Assembly: GCA_001969505.1 (NCBI GenBank) | Contig: LSSK01000518.1 | Span: 1 to 64,000, forward strand | Source: Zancudomyces culisetae | Lineage: Eukaryota > Kickxellomycota > Harpellomycetes > Harpellales > Legeriomycetaceae | Direction: 5' to 3' | Length of the DNA: 64,000 bases | Shown: in pieces, positions 11,986 to 22,678 of the stretch | Position numbering within the stretch: position 1 is the stretch's first letter | Layout: each line of letters begins with the position of its first letter | Position numbers and translations under genes: made by a program | Notes under the pieces: generated by a model | Databases searched by the model: none | The model's input: the letters and a program-made list of their open reading frames with translations, nothing else | Told to the model about the DNA's origin: nothing

Positions 11986-12765
11986 TTACAACTCTTCGAA
12001 AGCCTTGAGAGTCTCTTCGTACTCTTGTTTGAGTTTGTTATATTTTTCAAAAAGCTCCTCAAATTTGTTTTCTTGATCACCTCGCTCCTTTTCCATCAAT
12101 GACACTGTGCGCTCAAGATTCTCGATCTTGATATCCATGTCACGGATCCTAGAAAGAAAAAAGCAGATAATTATCAGTAAAAAAAATTTTGTGATAGCTT
12201 GATTCGTAACTCCAAATCAGAATAGCAAGTGATGGTAAAATAAGCATAATAATAAAGAAACTTACTTTTCCTTGGAAAGACGGAGATCGGTCTCTGAATT
12301 TTCTAGCTGCTCTTCTAATATGGCAATCTTCTTGTGTAAGGCATCACCAACATTCTTTGAGCTCTCGTTGTCATTTGCAAGCTGCTTCGCAGTAGCAATG
12401 AGTTCATCTTTGCGTTCTATTTCCTCCTCAAGCAAACTAATGCGGTTTTGCAAAGATATTATTTCTTGCTCACGCTCCATTTGAGAATCATTGAGTTGCT
12501 TCAGAGCCAACTCGGCAGCATCTGCTCTCGCGCTAGCTGATTCTGCCTCAAGTCTTATTGAATTTATTCTCTATTTGTTTATATCATGTTTTAATATTTA
12601 AACTAGCCTCAAGTGACCATAAATACCAATAGTGGATTGGTGCAGTGATATAAAACAAAACAAGCCTCATATCACCAATAGTTTTGCATTCAAGATTTAG
12701 CAGCGTCACTAAAAACTAGTCGCAAGATGATCGAATCTGACACTTACCTCTTTGAGTCTATCCAT
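11986..12765 (-). CDS. Tropomyosin (Cdc8/Tpm type)
   Basis: An actin-binding coiled-coil dimer that stabilises formin-made actin cables and contractile rings. Exons: 12765-12748 (18 bases, MDRLKE), 12570-12266 and 12148-11986. They join in phase to 161 residues, the same length as fission yeast Cdc8. The protein is one continuous coiled coil with heptads throughout: a typical N-terminus (MDRLKERINSIRLEAES), an Ala/Glu-rich first third, LLEEEIERKDELI and LEEQLENSETDL in the middle, and an acidic end close to LKAFEEL. The N-terminal MD (or a processed form) is needed for end-to-end overlap, so the tiny first exon matters. CYRI (14.2 kb) and ARPC3 (59.8 kb) are other actin genes in the window. 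I am confident of the family; I cannot say whether other paralogues exist. Confidence 0.93.
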
Positions 12766-13551
12766 TTTATGGTTGGTTTATATCCAAATGTATCTTTATA
12801 TATTGCAATTATTGAAAAATAAAAGAAATCCCCTTATAAAAACACAAAGTGCCAGCTACAATTAATAACAATTTTTGAAGCGCTTTTCAAAATATATACA
12901 ATTTATCCAAGAATTTTTTTTTCCTTTGCTAATTCTCTGGATGGTAATTATTTCCAGTTCTCTTTCCCTAGGCTGCGTTTTTTGCAACGAATAGAGCGAA
13001 TAGATTACTGAGGTATGTTTTTAAGATGACCAAAACGTGAGTTGATATTTTTTATAATGGTGAAAAAATAAAATGAACGTAGAACTGGATTGCTATTAGC
13101 TTGTTTGATTTTCATTTGCTTATTTATCTGTTCCTTTATGTTAATAATAGGAAATTCAATGGTAAATCTCTGCAAATTTATGGCTTCTAAAGCTCCGTTG
13201 TATTCTATTTATAAAATCAATAATGTCAAGGTTCATTGTTTAGTCGAAACAAAAAGATGTTGGTGAACATCTATCCGCACCCAAAACCACACCCGCTATT
13301 TCTTTTCTGGCTAAATTGGCTGGGGATTTCTATATTTCTAGGATTTGCCGAGAAGCGCGTTCTTTTTTCTCTTTTTTGGAATTTTTATTCATGTTATGCT
13401 TGCATTTATAATGATTTCGGGTAAACTAAAGTAAAAACTGTGAATATTAGTAAAAGTGATGGAATAAATATGCATCAGTAATGCACAATGACCATGTATA
13501 TACACAAATGCACACATAATATTCTTTTTTCTACAGCCATTACCTTTTTAT
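12766..13551. other. Intergenic stretch upstream of tropomyosin
   Basis: AT-rich region with the tropomyosin promoter. No coding exon could be supported. A donor-like GAG|GTATGT lies on the plus strand near 13012-13018 without a convincing exon before it. Confidence 0.5.
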
Positions 13552-13841
13552 TTACAGAAGGAATGGTGTGTATAAACCCACTGTTATACCCCCCCCACTA
13601 CCCACCACATACCCTAAATAAAAGTTTGTATGAGAGGGTATTTGCAAGCTTGGGCTAAAGTTCAACAAACAGAGAAATAAATGCATGTAAAGAGTATACA
13701 GCTAATGCGTGAGTAGACATACCTCAATTCTACATTGCATTGGGGTGGCAAATATGTTTGCAATGTCATACATCTCTCTCTTGATACATTACCATGATCA
13801 ATCACAACCTCCGGCGTAGTAAGACATATGTGATTACCCAT
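13552..13841 (-). CDS. Possible tiny two-exon gene of unknown function
   Basis: A weak candidate. An ATG at 13841 opens a 39-codon exon (13841-13723) that ends at an excellent donor (GAG|GTATGT); 68 bases later an acceptor (CTTTAG) at 13655 continues the same frame (13654-13552) to a TAA. The 73-residue product begins MGNHIC, which fits an N-myristoylation plus palmitoylation signal, and has a Gly-rich segment (GYVVGSGGGITVG) near its end. I do not recognise the product. The exons could also belong to a longer gene with upstream exons, or the match could be chance, since the open frames are short. Confidence 0.25.
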
Positions 13842-14202
13842 TTCAATATTTTTAAACTTCTCATAGACCCAACACACAAAACGCACAGAAATGCAAGATA
13901 TTTTATGAATATATCTATTGCTCTTTAAACTTGCATTTCTATTTAATACACAGGCTTTGCAGATAAATATTTGTATGAAAAGGGGAAAACGCACTCTATC
14001 ATTTATTTTCAAAGTCATAATTAACCATGCCAACATGCTTCATAATTACATTATATTTAATACCTTTAAAAGGTAACTATTGACCAGAGAGAAAAATTAG
14101 GCTTAAACAAAGCACTTAGGTACGCACACTAACAGCGTGAAGTACAAAATCGTGATTTACTAGGATATAAACAAATAAACAACAAGATAAAAATACCAGA
14201 GT
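13842..14202. other. Spacer downstream of the CYRI gene
   Basis: AT-rich sequence between the possible small gene and the stop codon of CYRI. It would contain the CYRI 3' UTR. No other feature seen. Confidence 0.5.
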
Positions 14203-15937
14203 CTAAGCCAAAAAAGCATTTTTAATTGCAACCGGTATGTTTGGGTTGTTAAAGTCTCTACTGGCAATTTGAATAGGCAGTAGATAAATAGAAGGAGAGG
14301 CTGTACTCTTTTTTATCAACGAAACAACTTCAAGTATTGGGATTGTTGAGGAAGACTTGAAAATCCCGTCGATAGAGACCCAGTCATATAAAATACAAGC
14401 TGTTACAAGCATCCTGAGGAGAAGATTCAGTTCAACTTCGGGTGCACTAATAAATCATAATATTGTTATTACATAAACTAGAATGGGTATGCTAATTAAC
14501 TACAGTACCTATTATCTTTGATGGAGTTCATGGAGCCGGCCGCCAATATACACAAACTAAGCAAAAACTGGTTTCTGTTTTCATCCTATTTACCCAGTAT
14601 TCAATATCAGCACCATTCCATTGGTATATCTTGTTACTGAAATCAATACTAAATCTAATCTTACATTGACGTATTTCTGGGTCTGTTCAGTTATGATTCT
14701 AACCATTGGACTGTGATACGCGTAGAAAAGTGACATCTGGTTCGATACCTCACCGCTGGGAATTTCTGATCTCTCGACGCCCTACAAGGAGAAACATGTT
14801 ACAGATAAGATGCTGTACCAATTTGATATAATCTTGTCATATTACCTCAATTTCACGATGCCCCATCCGAGAGTAGATTCTTCGGTAGTAAGAAAGATCA
14901 TTCTGTATGTCTTTTAATAAGATCTATATGCACATATAACAGCGTTTTTTGTATTTTTTAATCCATGGAAGAAAAAAAGTATATAACTGTACAAGATTTA
15001 CTTACCTTGGCTGCGTCGAATCTGAAGGAGAAATCCATAATTTGTGCAAATTCGTACGCATAATTTTGTGCCAGCTTCTGGGTTTCGTTTAAATCTATAC
15101 GCTGTTCTTGCTCAAAAAACCTTTTAAATAGTTCCGGTATCTGCCGCTCTACAATAGCACGTTTTTTAGTTTTGGTATTGCCTTATTTATTAACTACTAG
15201 TGATTCTACTTCTTGCAAAAGCAAACAGAAATAAAAATGATACTCTGTTGCATAGGCATTTAGCTTACCTATATTACATGATAGCTCAAAACACTCTTGC
15301 AACAATTTTATCATTGGCAACATGTGCTTCCACGCAGCCTCTTCGTTTTCCGCTGTTGGCTCTGTTATAGCCTAAAAATACACCATGCTCCTATTAAAAA
15401 TATTCTCAAGAACATAGTCTTTTTAAATGCAAAGTGTGGGAAAATCTACCTACCTTTCGTATCATTTCTGAAGACCCTTTGTAGTTATTTACTTTTTGCA
15501 GCAATCCCACACCTCGAATTATGCATGTCTTTAGCTCTTTAATTCCTTCATCGTCTTCTAATCCATTGCCAGATTCTACCAAGTGTATAAATGCATATGT
15601 TTTATATTGATAAAATATGCATCCAGAAAATATGAGAATTGGTTCGATTTGGAGCAGCGTGACCAAGTTCTGGTTCATTATATTCGGGCCACTCGAAGTC
15701 TCAAGATTTTTCGGTAAATACCATATCGAAATAAAAAAGAGAAAAAAAAGCTGTACACAATGGTAGAAAAGTATATGGTCATTTTCAGTTACCTTTCATA
15801 ATAAGATATGCTTTGGGGTATCTCTGTATCAAACTAATCTGTTTGTCTAAAAGTTCCTTCGACAAAGTTTTGTCCTTTTGCTCGTTTTGTGTGAGGCTGA
15901 TGCCTCTACCACTCATTAACGATATGAATATTCCCAT
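14203..15937 (-). CDS. CYRI: CYRI (FAM49) Rac1-binding regulator of SCAR/WAVE
   Basis: Orthologue of animal CYRI-A/B (FAM49, DUF1394), which binds active Rac1 and holds back SCAR/WAVE-driven Arp2/3 actin branching. Eight exons: 15937-15793, 15575-15454, 15371-15269, 15148-15006, 14923-14846, 14781-14665, 14567-14509 and 14446-14203. All junctions are GT-AG and in phase, giving 336 residues against 324 in human CYRI-B. The start MGIFIS is an N-myristoylation signal, as in CYRI-B. Family landmarks: NNYKGSSEMIRKAI, a Trp-containing helix (EEAAWKHMLPMI), FAQIMDFSFRFD, the Rac1-binding segment QNDLSYYRR with both arginines (about residues 185-186), NQMSLFYAYHSPM and LVTACILYDWV near the C-terminus. 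The first exon is the least certain part; an alternative ATG at 15678 lies inside what I call intron 1. Confidence 0.9.
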
Positions 15938-17409
15938 TGCAATAAATTACTGGCCTTGTTTTTTTTCCCCCGCTGTGTTATTGTATATTAAATAGAACCG
16001 CTAATCTTGTTCTTATGTTCACCTTATTATTTAAAAGCTAAAGTGTTTACACAAGTATTTAGTTTTTTATTCCTATTTTTGTTGTGTTAATACAAGACAA
16101 TAATAACTGGACAATTCTCAATCTCAAAAACCAAGAAAACAAAGGAGGTTGATTATACTTTTTGGTAGAAACGTGAACTGCAGTAGTAAATCGCAAGCAA
16201 TCCCACCCTTTGTGACCTACGGATTTGTCATCACAGTTCAATTTTTCTCCCAGGTTTAGTTTTATATCCATGCTCACTTCCCCTAACTCTACTTATCTGC
16301 TAAATTGCGAAAATTAAACGTGTGCATAAAACTAACAATTTCTTAATTGTGTTCACCAATTGTTTGTTTGGTTCACCAAAATTTTGCTGCTTTGTTTTCT
16401 CGTTTTTTTTGGTGTTTGTGCAAGCAAGATGGACAAGAGTAGCAAATAGAGCTATGTATCCAAAGCTAGAGACCGATTATACTTGGTGAATTTTTTGTTA
16501 ACATGTGTGGTTAATCGTGAATGTGAAAGCTGACCAATTATAGATACTGTTAAGAACTCAGTCCAGAAACGAATCTATGCCATTTTTTTAAAACAACCAA
16601 GCCAAAAAAGAAAAGGGAAACAATAATTCAAAACATGGAACCTAAGCCTAAGTCGTAGCCAATTGCTGGTAACTGGAGGGGAGGGAGTGATACGTATCAT
16701 ATGCTAGATATCTACAGTTTTCGAGTACATGATATAGAATACTGAAGGCCGGTTGTATTCACATAAACTATATTAGCCGAATATGGTTTAATAAACATCA
16801 TCCAGTGTCGAGTAGCACCCCCTCCCCTTTCTCTCAAAAAAAAAATGGTAACAGCAAATTATTCGAAAACACCTCGTAAAACAAAGAGTTTGATTCAAAC
16901 TTTGAATGAATTTCTCACTCAGAGAATCATTACATCGTTTTCAGACTGGGTTTATGAGTAATAAAAAAAATTATCACAACAAAAGTTTGCCATCAATTAG
17001 AGTAACTTGCACCAGTATTCCACACTTGATTTTTAGGCTTGACGTTTATTTTTACTTTTTGCTAACCTGTGTATTAAATGTGTTAAACTCATTTGTTGAG
17101 TTGGTTTGTAACTTTCGCCACTCAACCAGAAACATGGTACCGTTTTAGATGGAAGATTGGATAAATTTGAAGCATATGTAGAACTGGAGAGAAATCTATT
17201 ATTTATATCATACCCCTTTTTTTGTTGCTCATTTTCTGAAAATAACAAAATACACTAATAATTCTAAAATATGCATAGCTAATATATCTAACAAAAGCTA
17301 AGGTGATAGACAAACACGTACTTTTTTAAAAAAAAATAAATTATAAAGTAAACCTTCCCACTCAAACATAGACTGGTTTAAAAAACAAAGTGTTTGAAAT
17401 ACAACCCGT
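15938..17409. other. Intergenic stretch, no gene supported
   Basis: About 1.5 kb between CYRI and the AGC kinase gene, both on the minus strand. Two minus-strand open frames of about 70 codons (16059-16277 and 17033-17248) are not low-complexity but match no family I know and could not be joined to other exons. CYRI promoter elements must lie at its left end. Confidence 0.5.
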
Positions 17410-19389
17410 TTATTGACCCTGGGTGGGAGCAAAATCCACATCAAAGTTTCCATCAAAATCAGTATCTAAATAACCACCCAATTCATTGCTTTGTCGCTCG
17501 AGACCAGAGTGAACAAGTGATATCGAGTTGAATCTGGCAAAGGGATTTCGTGCATTTGTGTTTGCTCTTTGTGAGAAAGATATCTCTTTCTCAACCTTTA
17601 TGATACCCTCACTTTCCCACTGCTTAGTACTCTCTTCTCCGCCACTTACGAGCAATTCTTTTTTTTCTTCCTTTGTGTGGCCGAGTCTACGTGCCTGCTG
17701 TAAAAATTTGAGTTTTTTGGGGTCATTTAATGGAACAATAGGTGGAGTAAAGTTCATAAGTAGAGCAAAATTAATGTCTTTAAACCAGCTACTTGATTTG
17801 ATCTCGGATGCACCATCTTTACCTCCAAGCCTTTGAAGTTTGTTTTTTTGTAATAAACCCCTTACCAAGGTTTTACAAGAGCTCGATACGTCTTGGTGAA
17901 GAGGCGCCCCATGAAAGATCAGATCTTTGTTCAAAATGTTTTCAAAAGTTTGGCTCCTATTTTTCCCCCTAAATGGAGTAAATCCATACAACATCTCGTA
18001 TATTAAAATACCTAAGGTCCACCAGTCCACGGTACTGGAATGCCCTACACCATTTAGGATCTCGGGTGCTATGTATTCCTCAGTTCCTACAAATGAATTT
18101 GCTCTCGTTTTTGAGGTACAAACATTTGTATTTAACATGTACTCTTGTGAAAAGATGGATGTCCGCTTAGACATGCTGGGAGGGTAAACCGGGTTTGCAT
18201 GTTTTGATAAATCAAAATCTGCCAGCATTATATGGCCGGACTCATGCAAAAGAATGTTTTCTGGCTTTAAATCCCTGTAAATATACCCATTCAGATGAAG
18301 ATATTCCAACGCCAATGTTATTTCTGCAGCATAGAACTTTGCCGCCGGTTCCAGTAAACGTTTTCCCGGTAACGAACGAAGCTCGCGATAAAACTCGCCA
18401 CCTAGACAGTAATCCATAACTAGATAAAGATATTTTTCACATTGAAATGAATGAAACAGTGTAACAATAAATGGAAAGTTGGCAGTAGCCAATATATCCT
18501 GCTCCGTCAAAGCTCGCTTAATTTTGTTTCGCTTGATCATATCCGTTTTTGACATAATTTTCATTGCATATAGATTTGATGTTTCTACCTGCCTTACTAA
18601 AAATACCTTTCCAACACCACCGATTCCCAAAAGTTTCACTTTTTCAAATGAGGATGGCCCAACAGTTACTTGTTGGATCTTTACTGAATTCTTTGAATAG
18701 TCACGGAAAATTGTAGATTTCCTACGTATTTTAGAGCTTCCTCGTTTCAATAGTTGGTTGCTGCTGTTTGTAAATGACCTTTCAAGTCTTGTATCAAAGC
18801 TGATTCTAAAGTTGGAGGTCGGGCTGATTGTGGTTGAAATGTTTGGAAAAGCATTTTTATCGGTTCCATTGAATGCCGAAGAAACAAATTGAGCTGTAGC
18901 ATTTATATTATTAACAGTTGACCGCTTTTCAAAACTAGTTGGACCAGGCATTTTGTGTAACGTGGATGAAGAATCTATCACATCTAGTTTTCCATTGTAA
19001 GGATTCTTCATTTCAGTCATCTCGTCACTAACGACCATATTACTACCCCTTTTTTGAAGTTCTGAGCCGTTGTTGTATCGCGAAGGATGGCCAATTTTAA
19101 CTGAAAACGGATAGTTTGCAGAATATTCTGAAGCATTCTTTATAGGTACTTTGGAGCTTGTAATGGTTTTTTTCTGTTGTGCTGCTCCAAGCTGTGTCGT
19201 TAATCCTGATGTCGCAAAGCTTTCATCAAAATATCCGCTATATTGGATCTTCTCGTTGTCATAAATATGTGTACTAAGGTCGTATATTAGTGCATTTTCG
19301 TGTTTATGCATTGCTCTAGTAGGCAATTCGGAAAGTGTACTATCCAAATTGTGATCACTCCTATATGTTTCGTTCATGACGCCTGTCAT
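17410..19389 (-). CDS. AGC protein kinase, NRC-2/FPK1 (flippase kinase) type
   Basis: A 659-residue Ser/Thr kinase. Residues 1 to about 245 are a Ser/Asn-rich regulatory region; the kinase domain follows to about residue 560. Visible motifs: Gly-loop LGIGGVGKVFLV (about 252), catalytic Lys in YAMKIM (about 271), YRDLKPENIL (about 373) and LADFDLSK, where DFD replaces DFG as is typical of the AGC-VIII group. An insert follows it in the activation loop, ending in NSFVGTEEYIAPEIL, then DWWTLGILIYEML and a PPIVPL tail. This fits fungal NRC-2, yeast Fpk1/Kin82 and fission yeast Ppk22, which phosphorylate lipid flippases and influence polarity and cell fate. It has no LOV domain. The start is the first in-frame ATG (a second follows at residue 5), and no intron is visible. 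The family is secure; the substrate is inferred. Confidence 0.92.
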   Translation of the reverse strand: MTGVMNETYRSDHNLDSTLSELPTRAMHKHENALIYDLSTHIYDNEKIQYSGYFDESFATSGLTTQLGAAQQKKTITSSKVPIKNASEYSANYPFSVKIGHPSRYNNGSELQKRGSNMVVSDEMTEMKNPYNGKLDVIDSSSTLHKMPGPTSFEKRSTVNNINATAQFVSSAFNGTDKNAFPNISTTISPTSNFRISFDTRLERSFTNSSNQLLKRGSSKIRRKSTIFRDYSKNSVKIQQVTVGPSSFEKVKLLGIGGVGKVFLVRQVETSNLYAMKIMSKTDMIKRNKIKRALTEQDILATANFPFIVTLFHSFQCEKYLYLVMDYCLGGEFYRELRSLPGKRLLEPAAKFYAAEITLALEYLHLNGYIYRDLKPENILLHESGHIMLADFDLSKHANPVYPPSMSKRTSIFSQEYMLNTNVCTSKTRANSFVGTEEYIAPEILNGVGHSSTVDWWTLGILIYEMLYGFTPFRGKNRSQTFENILNKDLIFHGAPLHQDVSSSCKTLVRGLLQKNKLQRLGGKDGASEIKSSSWFKDINFALLMNFTPPIVPLNDPKKLKFLQQARRLGHTKEEKKELLVSGGEESTKQWESEGIIKVEKEISFSQRANTNARNPFARFNSISLVHSGLERQSNELGGYLDTDFDGNFDVDFAPTQGQ

Positions 19390-21717
19390 TTCTGCTTTTA
19401 GTTCCCGATAAAGGATTAGTAATACATATGCTATCTGTGACTTTCAAAAGTGTAGATAGCGGGGAAATTGTGTATATTCGAGTTTTGATAATGTTTTATA
19501 TGTTTTATATGTTTGCTATTATAGTAATAGCGTTTTTTTTGAATTACCGATTTAAATATTGAACTTGGAGTAAAAATTTTGCTGTATATATAAAAACGAT
19601 AAAATATAAATAGATATAGGTAATGGTAATGGTTTGAAGAAAAAAAATCAGACATTTTCCACAGAACGCTATATTATGTTATACTATTCAGCTTTATTGA
19701 AAATCATCCTCGTATTATGTTTATTTTACGTAAGGCAAAATGTTTATTGAGAGTCTTAGAGTTTATTCGAATCGTTTTGCAACTATTTATAATCCATAAA
19801 TCTATTTTTAGTAAATTAAATATTAACATTGGGTATGTACAGAAATAGAGGTGGGAATTGGTGAATTGTTTGTAATACTATGGTCGGGTATTAGCTTAAT
19901 TGAATCGATGTTACAACAAAAACAAGAAAAGTAAATGATAAGAAAGCTTTCGGATATTTACTGATACCACTTAATGCTCGCATTTGTTTTCTCCCAAAAA
20001 AAAAAAAAAACAGAGAACAGGAAAATGTCTATTTTTCTAACGGTTTCTGCAAGATAGAGCAAATAGGTTTAAAAATCGAAAGTTCTTATGAGAACCACTA
20101 GCTAATCACAGCTCAACCAAAAACACACTAACAGTATCGCTATTACTAATTCAAGAAAAGTACTGCTTAACGTTTTAAGAGGTTGGTTGCAGACACTAAC
20201 ATGGGTGTAAGTCCGACAGATTACATACATCTTTCTATTGTGTAACTTTACATGGGAAATGAGCCGCTGTCCTATCTAGTACTAATAATAAATCTTTGAT
20301 ACACAAAGAGCTTCGTACATTTAATCCGCAAAAGTCGGGGGTGTATCTGAGGTAAAATCCTACAACCTTAGTATTTCTACATCATCCGATTTTCATGCTG
20401 GTATCCTTTCGCAAAACCTTCTTTCAACACAAATTTGTTGTCAGCGCACTTTTAGATAATTTTATCTGCTCATAATTTACTTTATAAATGAACGAAACAC
20501 CAATTTTTAAAAGCTTTTCCCATAAACTTCATACTATTAATATCAATTTCTGTATGTTAAACACCTAAACTTTGCAGAGTTGTATATCCAGGATAATATT
20601 CGGTTTTTATATCATAGTACTTGATATACAACACGAAAAAAAAGCATACAAAAGGACTACAGTGAAATAAAATTCAATTGGTTTGCTCTTTTGATGTATT
20701 TAACCCACACAACTCATATCTGCAAAAAAAGTAAAACAAATGGCGTTTAGTGACCCTCATCTATCTGATCAATTCAGAATCCAGTTTTTTATGTACGAGA
20801 TGTAGTTCTTACAAAAAATCTGTCCCCCTCTTCCCTCTCTTCCCCCCTTACCAGCTTTGCGCCTACACCTCATTAGCTGTATTTTGGCATTCAAAATTCT
20901 TTACAAATTAGGAAATTATGGTAGAATGAAATACCATACATTTCTGTAAACTTTAGGACAATTCTCAGCTAATGAGCTCTGGTAAACCCAAACGCCAAGA
21001 GATCTTTGTCTATAAAACCATGATGCGCATGCCTTTTTTTCAGTAAAATACATTTCTTGTGAGTGTGTTTAATTGGTACTCTAAAATGAAAAAGATAGGG
21101 AAATAAATATATTTCTTGAATTCCTTTTAAAAACCCCTTGCCTTTTTCGTCACCACTCCAAGAATGCTGACGATGCATATACTAGAATCAATAAATATCT
21201 AAACTCTGCGGTAAAAAGTCAAGTTTCTGTTGTAAAAAATATCCTACAGTTTTATGGTCAAGTAAAGCAATTAAACCAATTTTGATATTATATTAGTTCA
21301 TTTTCTAAATAGCGAAAACTACAACCACCAAGGCCTTGTAGCTTATCAACTATGCTACAATAATGAGAAAAATAAAAATAAGCATAGGGAAAGAAAAAAG
21401 AGCCCATTAGGCAATAGTCCGTTGATATAAAACAGCGAAGGAGAACCGAAATTATGCAAAGTTAAGCTGATAAACTAGCAATTTAGGTGGTTGTTAAAAT
21501 AAAATATTTGTTATTTGAAATTTTAATCTTTAGTAAACTGAACAAAAACGTTAAATTTAAAGCAAGCCTGTTTAAACCCTTTGATCTTATAATTAAAATA
21601 CAAACTTTTCTTTAATATATCTGTCAGTTCAACACTACAGTCATCAGAAATAGTAAAAATAAAAACACGAAAACACAAAAACACTCACCTAGCAGTCAGG
21701 TTGTATTAGGATTAGTT
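19390..21717. other. Long intergenic stretch, no gene recognised
   Basis: 2.3 kb of AT-rich sequence between two divergent genes, so it should contain both promoters. Open frames are below 75 codons. A minus-strand frame at 20969-21178 has an internal acceptor-like CATTTTAG but no recognisable product. No tRNA or repeat was recognised. Confidence 0.5.
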
Positions 21718-22239
21718 ATGATGGTTACCAAATATTTCAAGATATTTGTTGCTTTGATGGCTATAACTACAGGTAAAGAACATGTGCAATGTGGCGGTAA
21801 AACAGATGCGTCTGCCTACGGCAAAACCGTTAATAATACGTTTGTATTATATTGCAACAGTGCAGAGGATTGTTTTGCGTTTGGGAATGTTGTTGGGTGC
21901 AAAAATGGAGAAAGCGGTGAGGTGACATATCGGTATACTCACATTCTGGACAGTAGTATGCAAGATGTGTATAAAAAGAGTGACCAAAGGCTATTTAGTC
22001 ATCGTATCATTTCAAAATTTATACCTCGTAATATCCGTAAAGGATCACCAAGCGTTTCAGGGTCAAAACCACCTAGTTCATCTGGATCATCAAACCCGTC
22101 ACGTAACCCTGTGATCGCAGGAAAGCCACCCCGTCCTGTCCGCACGAGTCAGGCTTCCACCATTAAAACTGGGCGGGATTATTTCTACTGTTGTTTCTTG
22201 ATACTTTTTTATTATGTCATTGTGCTATCCCGCTTTTAA
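21718..22239 (+). CDS. Small secreted or GPI-type protein, unknown
   Basis: A 173-residue protein I do not recognise. It has an N-terminal signal-like hydrophobic stretch (about residues 5-19), a short region with four or five cysteines (CGG, LYCNSAEDC, VGC; about residues 25-61), and a Ser/Pro/Gly-rich linker (about residues 108-148) typical of O-glycosylated cell-wall spacers. It ends in a C-terminal hydrophobic segment (about residues 155-173) that could be a GPI signal or a tail anchor. Two ATGs are adjacent at the start; an A-rich leader precedes them. No intron was needed. A surface or secreted role is inferred from topology only. The downstream neighbour is the KAT14 gene on the same strand. 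Confidence 0.7.
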   Translation: MMVTKYFKIFVALMAITTGKEHVQCGGKTDASAYGKTVNNTFVLYCNSAEDCFAFGNVVGCKNGESGEVTYRYTHILDSSMQDVYKKSDQRLFSHRIISKFIPRNIRKGSPSVSGSKPPSSSGSSNPSRNPVIAGKPPRPVRTSQASTIKTGRDYFYCCFLILFYYVIVLSRF

Positions 22240-22678
22240 TCTTTTTGGTACTGTATTTATATCGTATTTTTGAGTCTAGAAGATAATCCCACCATGAAAT
22301 AAACTAGGTGAATGTAAAAAGTATAGTTCTTAAATACATGTGTGTAGAATGAAGAAAGAGAGGATATAAGAAGAAAGTATGTTATGTAGAGTTGAATATA
22401 ACATTAATTCGTTATTAACACTAAAAATAGGAAGCAGCACACATGTTTACATAGCCATTGTTCTTCCCGTTAGCTTGCTTTTTGGCTGCCAAATTTCTGA
22501 TTTTTTTTAGGAATGTTGAAAATATCACCAACTAGTATTAAATTAATGAAATAGACCACTATTAAGCAGGCAGCATTTTTTAAATTAAAAAACTTCTCTT
22601 TTGGAAAATCAAATCAGTTACAAATATACGCAGTACCAGCTTATTGTAAAATAAGGAGTGTGGAAAGTGCAAAAGAAA
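22240..22678. other. Intergenic spacer before KAT14
   Basis: 440 bases of AT-rich sequence with no coding signal. It should hold the 3' UTR of the small surface-protein gene and the KAT14 promoter. Confidence 0.6.

Noticed and set aside
15406-15678. Alternative CYRI start at ATG 15678
   Set aside because: It would put a hydrophobic, Phe/Tyr-rich stretch in the N-terminus. The upstream exon gives the family-typical MG start and the right total length, so 15576-15792 is treated as intron.
16059-16277. 72-codon minus-strand frame upstream of CYRI
   Set aside because: Composition is protein-like, but no family, splice partner or regulatory context supports it; left as part of the intergenic region.
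20969-21178. 69-codon minus-strand frame with basic, His-rich C-terminus
   Set aside because: It superficially suggested a small ribosomal protein, but no ribosomal family motif could be recognised.
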